NCBI RefSeq assembly: GCF_012940005.1
Contig: NZ_SPMX01000042.1
Location: 1-62,145, forward strand
Reading direction: 5' to 3'
Origin: Candidatus Accumulibacter contiguus
Lineage (GTDB): Bacteria > Pseudomonadota > Gammaproteobacteria > Burkholderiales > Rhodocyclaceae
Length of the DNA: 62,145 bases
The position numbers were made by a program, and so were the translations under genes. The first letter of the stretch is position 1; each line of letters opens with the position of its first letter. This document shows, piece by piece, positions 56,480 through 62,145 of the stretch. Under the pieces are notes generated by a model. That model searched no databases and was not told where the DNA came from. It saw only the letters and a list, made by a program, of their open reading frames with translations.

Positions 56480-57364
56480 CGGAAGAGCTGGCGCCGCGTC
56501 GATGGCGTGCTGCTCCTGGACAAGCCGGCCGGCATGTCCTCGAATTCGGCGCTGCAGGCGGCGAGGCGTCTCTTTTCGGCAGCCAAGGCCGGGCACACCG
56601 GCACCCTCGATCCTATGGCCAGCGGGCTGTTGCCGCTCTGTTTCGGTGAAGCGACCAAGTTCTCGGTCGATCTGCTGGCGGCCGACAAGACCTACGAAGC
56701 GCAACTCCTGTTCGGTGTCCGGACCGATACCGGCGATGCCGACGGCACTGTCGTGATGCGGAGCCCGGTGAGCTTCGGGCGTACCGAACTCGAAGCCGCA
56801 CTGACCCATTTCCGCGGTCCGATTCGCCAGATTCCACCGATGTACTCGGCGCTCAAGCGCGACGGCAGACCGCTCTACGAGCTCGCTCGCCAGGGGATCG
56901 AAGTCGAGCGCGAGGCACGCGCGGTGACGATCCACGAACTGTTGCTGCTTGATTTTTCAGGCGATCGTTGCCGCTTGCGGGTCGCCTGCAGCAAGGGTAC
57001 CTATATTCGCAGCCTGGCCGAGGATCTGGGCGCGGCACTCGCTTGCGGAGCGCATCTGACGGCCTTGCGGCGGCTTGTTGTCGGGCCGCTGCAGATTGCC
57101 GATGCGGTGACGCTCGATCAACTCGCCGCGCTTGCCGAAGAAGCACGCGGAGACTGCTTGCTGGCGCCCGATGCCCTGCTGCAGAGTCTGCCGGCAGTGT
57201 ACCTGGACGATGTCGCCGGGCAGCGCTTCAGGCACGGGAACTCGGTCACGATCGCCGGTTTGCCGGGGAAATGCCGGGTCTACGCCGAGAATCGCCTGCT
57301 TGGTCTCGGCGAGCTTGATGACGCGGGACACCTGCAGCCGCGGCGAGTGCTCGGCGCGCTGTAG
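56471..57364 (+). CDS. truB: tRNA pseudouridine(55) synthase
   Basis: A 297-residue TruB, which makes pseudouridine 55 in the T-loop of tRNAs. The catalytic Asp is in [17 protein letters not shown] (about residue 46), and [23 protein letters not shown] and a C-terminal PUA-like part are present. The protein starts [19 protein letters not shown]; the first three codons come from a hairpin-element end. It is the last gene of the operon. Only 24 bp after its stop the integrase remnant begins, where other proteobacteria often have rpsO. Confidence 0.95.
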   Translation: MTVRKSWRRVDGVLLLDKPAGMSSNSALQAARRLFSAAKAGHTGTLDPMASGLLPLCFGEATKFSVDLLAADKTYEAQLLFGVRTDTGDADGTVVMRSPVSFGRTELEAALTHFRGPIRQIPPMYSALKRDGRPLYELARQGIEVEREARAVTIHELLLLDFSGDRCRLRVACSKGTYIRSLAEDLGAALACGAHLTALRRLVVGPLQIADAVTLDQLAALAEEARGDCLLAPDALLQSLPAVYLDDVAGQRFRHGNSVTIAGLPGKCRVYAENRLLGLGELDDAGHLQPRRVLGAL

Positions 57365-57387
57365 GGAGCAAGTGCTGCGCGACTCTA

Positions 57388-58245
57388 CCCCTGTTCGAAT
57401 GTCGTAGCCGCTATCGAGCAAATGGGTGGCGAAGGAATGCCGCAGCGTGTGCGGGGTGGCCGGTTTGTCGATGCCGGACGCGATGACCGCTTTCTTCATC
57501 GCGCGCTGCAGCAGCTTTTCGTCCAGATGATGACGCCTTTCAACGCCGCTGCGCGGATCGACCGAGTAACTTCCCGAAGCAAACAGATACTGCCAGGGCC
57601 AGGATGTGCTTGCCCCCGGGTACTTTCGCTCCAGCGCGTCCGGCAGATAGACGCTCGCCTTGCCGACCCGCAGATCATCCTCGAAGAGCAGCTTCCGCTG
57701 CTGCAGGTGCTCGCGCAGATTACTTCCATCAAGCGCATTCCGGTGCCGTAAAGGAGACACGCGAGCAGGCCGTAAACGCCGTCCATCCGCTCCAGCACAC
57801 GCTGAACTTCGCCGCGAGTGAGGACTACCGGCAAGCGTTGGGAGCGTTTGGCTCGCACCACATCGTCGAGCCACGGAAGCTCGACGCCCAATACCTTGCG
57901 GTAAAGGAACAACAGCGCCGACAAGGCCTGGTTTTGCGTCGCCGATGCCACCTGCTCGTCGACGGCAAGATGGGTCAGGAACGCCTCCACCTCAGTCGCG
58001 CCCATCTCACGGGGATGGCGCTTATGGTGAAAGAGAATATACCTCTTGACCCAGTGGACATATTGTGCTTCAGTGCGTATGCTGTAGTGGCGCAAGCGGA
58101 TCTGATCACGCACTTGGTCGAGAAGCTTGGGTTGGGAGGGGGAGTTTCCGGTTTCGGCAGGCGTGTTTTCCGGACCGGAAGGTGTCTCTCTCGGCGGTCC
58201 TGGGGTGTTTCCTTGTGTGTTTCCTGGTGTGTTCACGGGCAACAA
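57388..58245 (-). pseudogene. intI: Integron integrase IntI, inactivated
   Basis: The first ~175 residues are an IntI-type tyrosine recombinase: [60 protein letters not shown] and YGTGMRLME with the first catalytic Arg. At about 57723 the frame breaks. The next minus frame continues with [43 protein letters not shown] (the IntI-specific patch region) and [20 protein letters not shown]. About 45 residues expected between LMEV and LREH are missing. The end with the third His and the catalytic Tyr (GHSDVSTTMIYTH in relatives) is absent; homology stops 24 bp from truB. The Pro/Thr/Gly-rich first 38 residues are unusual and may not be the true start. Confidence 0.88.
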
Positions 58246-58416
58246 TTCGTTATGAATCTAAGCATTGTTCTCACGAGTTCGCAGTATACACATCAATGTG
58301 TCTCGGTATACACCTTGACGCGTCTGGAACTACCCCCTGGGAACACCCCTCGCGAAAAAGTAGATTGCACCGAAATCGGTGTTCACTATACGTTAGGCGT
58401 CAGAAACTCCACCACC
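58246..58416 (+). promoter_or_regulatory. attI region between intI and the first cassette
   Basis: Lies between the intI start and the first cassette gene, where integrons carry attI and the divergent intI and cassette promoters. The recombination core is GTTAGGC at 58392-58398, matching the GTTRRRY consensus. Two GTATACAC repeats occur at 58284-58291 and 58306-58313; their role is unknown. I see no convincing LexA site. Confidence 0.6.
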
Positions 58417-59109
58417 ATGACCCGCGAGGACCGAATTCTTGCCGCACTTGCCACTGGCCGCAGGCTGTGCGACGACTGTCTCTCCGACGTGGCTGGTGTC
58501 AAGCCGCGGCAGTCCGTCTATCAGGCGTGCAGCGCACTACGTCAAGAAGGAGTACTGACACGGCTCACTGAGAGTTGTGAGGCGTGCAATCGGATGAAGA
58601 TCACGAACGGCCGCCTCCTAAAGCCAGACAACCAGAGACCGCGCGCCCAAGTCGCAGAGTCCGGGCTGCACTTCGACGTCAAGAGACCTGGCCCACTCGT
58701 TAACGTTTCTGTCAACCGCCCGTGGTACTGGGAAGGTCACGTGCAATCCGAAATAGTCAAGTTTCTAAAGGCATCCGGCGCCTCGGTTCAGTCGCAAGCA
58801 GACACTGCGACTCGGGAGCAAGGCAAGGACATCGTGGCGATCGAAAGAGATGGCGCGACCCTGTGGGTTTCCGTCAAAGGCTTCCCCGAGAGTAGTGCGA
58901 ACACACAAGCGAGGCACTGGTTTGCAGGGGCACTCCTGGATCTGGCGCTATACCGCGCGGAAAATGACAAGGCGCGTCTCGCCGTTGGCTTCCCCGCTGG
59001 CTTCACCACCTATGAGAACCTCGTGAAGCGAACGAAGGCCACGCTCGGCTTTCTAGGGTGTCATGTGTTCTGGGTCTCACAAAACGGTGAGGTCAAACGC
59101 GAGGGTTAG
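58417..59109 (+). CDS. Cassette 1: winged-helix plus PD-(D/E)XK-nuclease-like protein
   Basis: A 230-residue cassette protein. The N-terminal ~60 residues look like a winged helix (DRILAALATGRRLCDDCLSDVAG, SVYQACSALRQEGVLTRL) with a CEAC cysteine pair. Residues about 105-230 resemble a PD-(D/E)XK fold: an early Glu in WEGHVQSEIVKFL, then GKDIVAIE and LWVSVKGFPE, with Ser where the second acid is usual. The ARHWFAGALLDLALYR segment recurs in related proteins of unknown role. A DNA-restricting or repair function is inferred. The frame is open far upstream, but the ATG at 58417, 19 bp after the attI core, is the natural cassette start. Confidence 0.72.
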   Translation: MTREDRILAALATGRRLCDDCLSDVAGVKPRQSVYQACSALRQEGVLTRLTESCEACNRMKITNGRLLKPDNQRPRAQVAESGLHFDVKRPGPLVNVSVNRPWYWEGHVQSEIVKFLKASGASVQSQADTATREQGKDIVAIERDGATLWVSVKGFPESSANTQARHWFAGALLDLALYRAENDKARLAVGFPAGFTTYENLVKRTKATLGFLGCHVFWVSQNGEVKREG

Positions 59110-59140
59110 CCTCACGCAATGCCAACATGGCCCGACTGAC

Positions 59141-59252
59141 GCCTAACCATTCGCTCAACCGGACCCATTGCGGCATGCGGCTAAAGGCCCGCCATTTCAT
59201 TCTGGGCCTTTAGCCACATACCGCAACGGTCCGGTTAGCTCAAACGTTGGGC
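59141..59252 (+). other. attC site of cassette 1
   Basis: 112 bp from GCCTAAC to GTTGGGC. Inner arms CAACCGGACC and GGTCCGGTTAG pair, and a perfect 12-bp hairpin (GGCTAAAGGCCC with GGGCCTTTAGCC) lies at the centre. The right core is preceded by CAAAC, as in all attC sites of this array. Confidence 0.82.
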
Positions 59253-59576
59253 GTTAGCGCCTCAAGAGGTTCGTCGTGTGCTGGGCCGCCGTCCTCGGTT
59301 CTTCGGGCCAAGCACGGGTCACCGTGGCGCTTGCCTGCGGTAGCGTGCCCGCCCGAACCAGGGCCGCCTGGGCCGGGGGTGCAAAGGGGAAGCGCTTTCG
59401 GTCGGCGCGCTGGCGGCGTGGCGTTTCGGGTCGGGCCGGTCCGTGGCCGCGTCGGCTTGCCACACGAGCGGGAGGTTATTGCGGGTTCCCCGTCCAACTT
59501 TTCATTCCACCGGACGCCGGTGCAGCGGCTTTGGCTCTTCGGCAACGCCTCGTCCCGGCGCCGGTAAATTCAAACG
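59246..59576 (+). other. Cassette 2: no convincing gene, near-duplicate of cassette 6
   Basis: A 331 bp cassette that recurs almost unchanged at 61755-62085. It has open frames on both strands (plus 59247-59567, 106 residues; minus to 59240). In the plus frame the two copies differ by about nine amino-acid-changing and four silent substitutions, which gives no sign of selection for that protein. It may be non-coding, carry a promoter or structured RNA, or encode a protein in a frame I cannot recognise. Confidence 0.6.
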
Positions 59577-59582
59577 TTGGGC
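59492..59582 (+). other. attC site of cassette 2
   Basis: 91 bp from GTCCAAC to GTTGGGC. The sequence after the left core, TTTTCATTCCACCGGACGCCGG, and GGCGCCGGTAAATTCAAAC before the right core form the imperfect palindrome. Confidence 0.8.
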
Positions 59583-59585
59583 GTC

Positions 59586-60146
59586 ATGACGCATCCATAT
59601 GCTGAGTTCGAAGAGTTCATCGCAGGACTCGCGCGTACCATCCTTCAGCCTCCGATTTCCCTCACTGTGGGAAGTGGCCTGCGCAACCATGTCGTTGGCG
59701 CATCCGGTATTCGCCATCAGATCGATGTGTCGTTCGAAGACACCCGTACTGCACCACCCAAGCTGGTGCTGATCGAGTGCAAGCATCTCAATCAGCCCAT
59801 CAAGTTGGCTCACGTCAAAGTGCTCAAGGCAACACTCGATGACGTCGCTGCCCGGGTTGGAGCAACGTTTCAGGTGCACGGCATGCTTGTATCTCGCAAA
59901 GGTGCCCAGGCCGGCGCCATGCGCTATGCCGGTCACTACACCATCGCCCTCCAGCACATCAACAGTGCTGCTGAGTACGACTTCGCATACGACAAATGGC
60001 GCGTTGTTGGTCGCTCCGGTGCATCGGCTGCTGTCGGCCAAGCGGTCGCGGAAGGTTACGCACTACGTACCTGCACAGCGTGCGGCAAGCAGTTTCGCGT
60101 CATCGACGCGAGCAACGCATGTTCATTCTGTGGCCAGACGCATTGA
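59586..60146 (+). CDS. Cassette 3: Mrr-like restriction endonuclease fold with zinc ribbon
   Basis: A 186-residue cassette protein. The core is a PD-(D/E)XK nuclease of the Mrr type: ASGIRHQIDVSFED carries the Asp and LVLIECKHLNQPIK the E-x-K pair, followed by a helix (VKVLKATLDDVAARV). The C-terminus has a four-cysteine zinc ribbon (CTACGKQFRVI and CSFCGQTH). Mrr-type proteins cleave modified DNA or serve in anti-phage defence. ATG is 10 bp after the attC core; a TTG inside the core gives a longer frame that I reject. Confidence 0.8.
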   Translation: MTHPYAEFEEFIAGLARTILQPPISLTVGSGLRNHVVGASGIRHQIDVSFEDTRTAPPKLVLIECKHLNQPIKLAHVKVLKATLDDVAARVGATFQVHGMLVSRKGAQAGAMRYAGHYTIALQHINSAAEYDFAYDKWRVVGRSGASAAVGQAVAEGYALRTCTACGKQFRVIDASNACSFCGQTH

Positions 60147-60147
60147 C

Positions 60148-60225
60148 GCCCAACCCCTCGTTGCACCCGACGGCCTACAGCGGGCTGCGCCCGCTTCCGT
60201 CCGCGGGTGAACTCAAACGTTAGAT
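60148..60225 (+). other. attC site of cassette 3
   Basis: 78 bp from GCCCAAC, two bases after the stop codon, to GTTAGAT. The middle CGGCCTACAGCGGGCTGCG and the arms are a compact palindrome of the common short attC type. Confidence 0.8.
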
Positions 60226-60241
60226 CGCATAGGAGCCATTT

Positions 60242-61033
60242 GTGCTAAACAGAAAGACAGTGCTTCTTCTGCTAATGCTGATCGCCCCGACGTTCAGTTA
60301 CGGTATGGACGTAAGGCACGACAAGAAACGGAACGAATACACGACGTTTCTGACCGGAAAAATAGTGCCAGGCGACCTTGCCAAGATTGTCGCGTCCGTT
60401 TCTGCACCTGGTAATTTCCCGAAGTACTTCACGCTAGATTCGCCTGGAGGCGACCTTCTGGAGGCAATGAGAATCGGTCAGTTCATCCGCGAGACGGCCA
60501 CAGGGACCTTCGTTGCGAAAGAATGTTCAAGCGCGTGCGTGTTTCTCCTTGTCGCTGGTACGTCGAGGAGCGCATTGGATGATGCCGCCGTCGGGATTCA
60601 TCGCCCCTACTTCGAAGCAAAGGAGTTTTCTGGCCTCTCATTGCCAGAGGCGGAAGCAAGGCATCGGCAATTGCGCAGCGCAGCCCGACGCTATCTTGAG
60701 AACATGGAGATGACGACCGCTGCAATAGAGAAAATGTTCTCAATTGGCTCTGACGACGTCTATTACCTCACTCCACCTGATAAGGCCCGCTTGCTAGTGG
60801 TTCCTTCCGCGTATTCAGAATGGATTCGAGCAAAGTGCTCACCGCCGACCGCGCAGGACACACAACTGTTTAAATCCCGGGGATTCAACATCTTTGCCAA
60901 ATTCGACAAGGAACCTCCGACTGATCCAGTGTTTTTGGCCTATATCAGTAAGATGGATCGGGCACAGAAGTGCGAGGAAGACCTCGTAAAGCAGGTTCGA
61001 GATGCGGCACTGCTCAAGTACCGAGGGAAGTGA
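60242..61033 (+). CDS. Cassette 4: exported ClpP-like serine protease family protein
   Basis: A 263-residue protein starting with GTG and a signal peptide (VLLLLMLIAPTFSYG). It shows the ClpP/crotonase-type pattern of periplasmic proteins in COG3904: FTLDSPGGDLLEAMRIGQFI, then the probable catalytic Ser in ECSSACVFLLVAGTSR, then VGIHRPYF. The C-terminal ~100 residues are helical. AGGAG lies about 7 bases ahead of the GTG. Substrates are unknown. The A+T content is higher than in the chromosomal genes, in line with a mobile cassette. Confidence 0.8.
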   Translation: MLNRKTVLLLLMLIAPTFSYGMDVRHDKKRNEYTTFLTGKIVPGDLAKIVASVSAPGNFPKYFTLDSPGGDLLEAMRIGQFIRETATGTFVAKECSSACVFLLVAGTSRSALDDAAVGIHRPYFEAKEFSGLSLPEAEARHRQLRSAARRYLENMEMTTAAIEKMFSIGSDDVYYLTPPDKARLLVVPSAYSEWIRAKCSPPTAQDTQLFKSRGFNIFAKFDKEPPTDPVFLAYISKMDRAQKCEEDLVKQVRDAALLKYRGK

Positions 61034-61067
61034 TGAGTAGAATCCGGGGACAGACCACGGTTTTCTG

Positions 61068-61136
61068 GCCTAACTTTTCATTCAACCCGGACTGGCGCGA
61101 TAAAGCCGCGCCAGCCGGTTAATTCAAACGTTAGAG
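61068..61136 (+). other. attC site of cassette 4
   Basis: 69 bp from GCCTAAC to GTTAGAG. Inner pairing GGCGCG-ATAAAG-CCGCGCC is visible. Between the gene stop and the site lies GGGGACAGACCACGG, a short sequence seen downstream of many genes in environmental proteobacteria. Confidence 0.78.
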
Positions 61137-61139
61137 CCC

Positions 61140-61707
61140 ATGAATTCCAGCGCACTTTGGGTCGGCCAAAAAGGCACTGAGTTACTTGTCCATGATCCAG
61201 ACGCGCAAGTAGCAGGATCCGATCTGGTTGTCCTTTGGAACAAGACAACCCAAGAAGTAGAACTATACAACCGCGATATCTTGAGAAAGAACGTTGCGAC
61301 GGTGTCTGATTCTCGCGTCTCAGACGAGGCAATTTCCCTGTATTCCGCGTGGCTCGTCAACTTCAAATCGCTGCTTGACGAGGAACGCGTTTATTTAGTT
61401 AAGAGAATTGAGAACGAAAAAGCGAGAGAAAATTGAAAAGGAAGAACGAGAAAGACAGAAGATAGAGCGCGAAAAGCTAGAAAACCTCAGCCATACGGAG
61501 AGGGCGCAGATACATCACGGAGCCTTCTTCGAAAGGAGAGGGTTGAAGAATCCAGGCGTTAGGCCTCGCGGTATGCTGACGCGTCACCGCGTCACCCATT
61601 GCTACTCCTGCAAGCATCCACTGGACAACTCAATCGACATTGAGTGCGTCGCCTGCGGATGGATTATTTGTGGTTGCGGTGCATGCGGATGTGGCTATGG
61701 GCTCTAA
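61140..61707 (+). pseudogene. Cassette 5: coiled-coil/zinc-ribbon protein split by a frameshift
   Basis: The first frame (61140-61436, 98 residues) starts MNSSALWVGQKGTEL and ends in a charged helix. The next frame, overlapping from 61408, continues the same helix (KKREKIEKEERERQKIEREK) and ends in a cysteine-rich ribbon (THCYSCKHPL, CVACGWIICGCGACGCGYG). Together they form a protein of about 189 residues. A +1 shift is needed in the A-rich stretch 61408-61436. A mutation, a sequencing error or programmed frameshifting are all possible. The TAA stop at 61705-61707 is part of the attC left core. Function unknown; the C-terminal ribbon recurs in other bacterial proteins. Confidence 0.68.
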
Positions 61708-61761
61708 CCCTTCGTTGCAGCCGACTCCCGCCAGCGGGCGCGGCTGAACGACACGTTGGGC
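61702..61761 (+). other. attC site of cassette 5
   Basis: 60 bp from CTCTAAC to GTTGGGC, the shortest site here. GCAGCCG and CGGCTGA/CGGGCGCGGC pair around CCCGCCAGCGGG. Confidence 0.78.
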
Positions 61762-62085
61762 GTTGGCGCTTCAAGAGGTTCGTCGTGTGCTGGGCCACCG
61801 GCCGGGGTTCTTCGGGCCAAGCACGGGTCACCGTGGCGCTTGCCTGCGGTAGCGTGCCCGCCCGAACCAGGGCCGCCTGGATCGGGGGTGCCAAGGGGGA
61901 GCACTTTCGGTCGGCGCACTGGCGGCGTGGCGTTTCGGGTCGGGCCGATCCGTGGCCGCGTCGGCTTGCCACACGAGCGGGAGGTTATTGCGGGTTCCCC
62001 GTCCAACTTTTCATTCCACCGGACGCCGGTGCAGCGGCTTGGGCTCTTCGGCAACGCCTCGTCCCGGCGCCGGTAAATTCAAACG
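61755..62085 (+). other. Cassette 6: second copy of cassette 2
   Basis: Same length and nearly the same sequence as 59246-59576, with about 14 substitutions clustered in the first 60 bp and around 61880-61925. As for the first copy, no reading frame shows a selective signature. Recurrence of one cassette at non-adjacent places is common in large sedentary integrons. Confidence 0.65.
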
Positions 62086-62091
62086 TTGGGC
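62001..62091 (+). other. attC site of cassette 6
   Basis: 91 bp from GTCCAAC to GTTGGGC, identical to the attC of cassette 2 except for one base in the GGCTTGGGCTC segment. Confidence 0.8.
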
Positions 62092-62145
62092 GTTGGCGCT
62101 TCAAGAGGTTCGTCGTGTGCTTGGCCCGAAGAACCGAGGACGGCG
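62085..62145 (+). other. Cassette 7: start of a third copy, cut by the window edge
   Basis: The first ~30 bases after the core (GTTGGGCGTTGGCGCTTC) match cassette 6. From 62117 on the sequence equals the reverse complement of the matching segment in cassette 2 (59278-59315). The array goes on beyond the window. Confidence 0.7.

Noticed and set aside
57604-58416. A 501-residue frame that would join antisense intI sequence to the cassette 1 protein
   Set aside because: The upstream part is antisense to the integrase remnant and crosses the attI core. Cassette genes start just after the core, as the ATG at 58417 does.
59247-59567. A 106-residue protein in the repeated cassette
   Set aside because: Its TTG start lies in the attC core, it runs through the attC, and the two copies differ mostly by amino-acid-changing substitutions.

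Overview
The window is GC-rich chromosomal DNA from a betaproteobacterium, most likely a Rhodocyclales member of the Candidatus Accumulibacter/Dechloromonas type. This rests on protein character, the rimP-nusA-infB-rbfA-truB order, PEP-CTERM exported proteins, long glycogen-metabolism enzymes and an integron with betaproteobacterial-style attC sites. The lineage is inferred from protein resemblance; there is no rRNA gene here. No tRNA, rRNA or CRISPR array was recognised.

Layout. 1-350: right end of an insertion sequence. 588-5453: a WGR protein and lipocalin pair, then a 1306-residue GlgX fused to a TreZ-like domain that has lost its catalytic residues. 5456-11052: decayed and intact exported proteins (PEP-CTERM proteins, a beta-propeller with a dockerin-like tail, a TolB-like propeller) and a broken GntR regulator. 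11303-16930: an HlyD/ABC exporter and a diguanylate cyclase. 17027-20136: the AmmeMemoRadiSam operon, divergent from ispD-ispF. 21563-30609: uvrB, an aminotransferase, a winged-helix/AsmA membrane protein, a Pho-box-controlled phosphate-binding protein, an SDR and ppsR. 30664-35459: azlCD, a metal ABC operon, and an ECF sigma/anti-sigma pair. 35784-44890: ald, a two-RCK potassium channel, an MpaB-like protein, a frameshifted acyl-CoA synthetase and an orthocaspase. 45047-51019: RNase AM-like PHP protein, YciO, an M50 protease, trpS, scpAB, rluB. 51044-57364: the rimP-nusA-infB-rbfA-truB operon with its promoter and attenuator-like leader. 57388-62145: an integron with an inactivated intI and at least six cassettes.

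Three things stand out. First, a family of hairpin elements of about 125 bp (six copies plus two remnants) ends in a GTCATGAC palindrome. The copies abut stop codons of ispD, a hydrolase gene and trpS, and their ends supply the start codons of ispF and truB. Second, the GlgX protein carries a TreZ half with nucleophile, acid/base and stabiliser positions all substituted, a likely pseudoenzyme module. Third, the integron sits directly behind truB, its integrase has lost an internal block and the catalytic tyrosine end, and its cassettes encode two nuclease-like proteins, an exported ClpP-like protein and a duplicated cassette whose internal hairpin is inverted in one copy.
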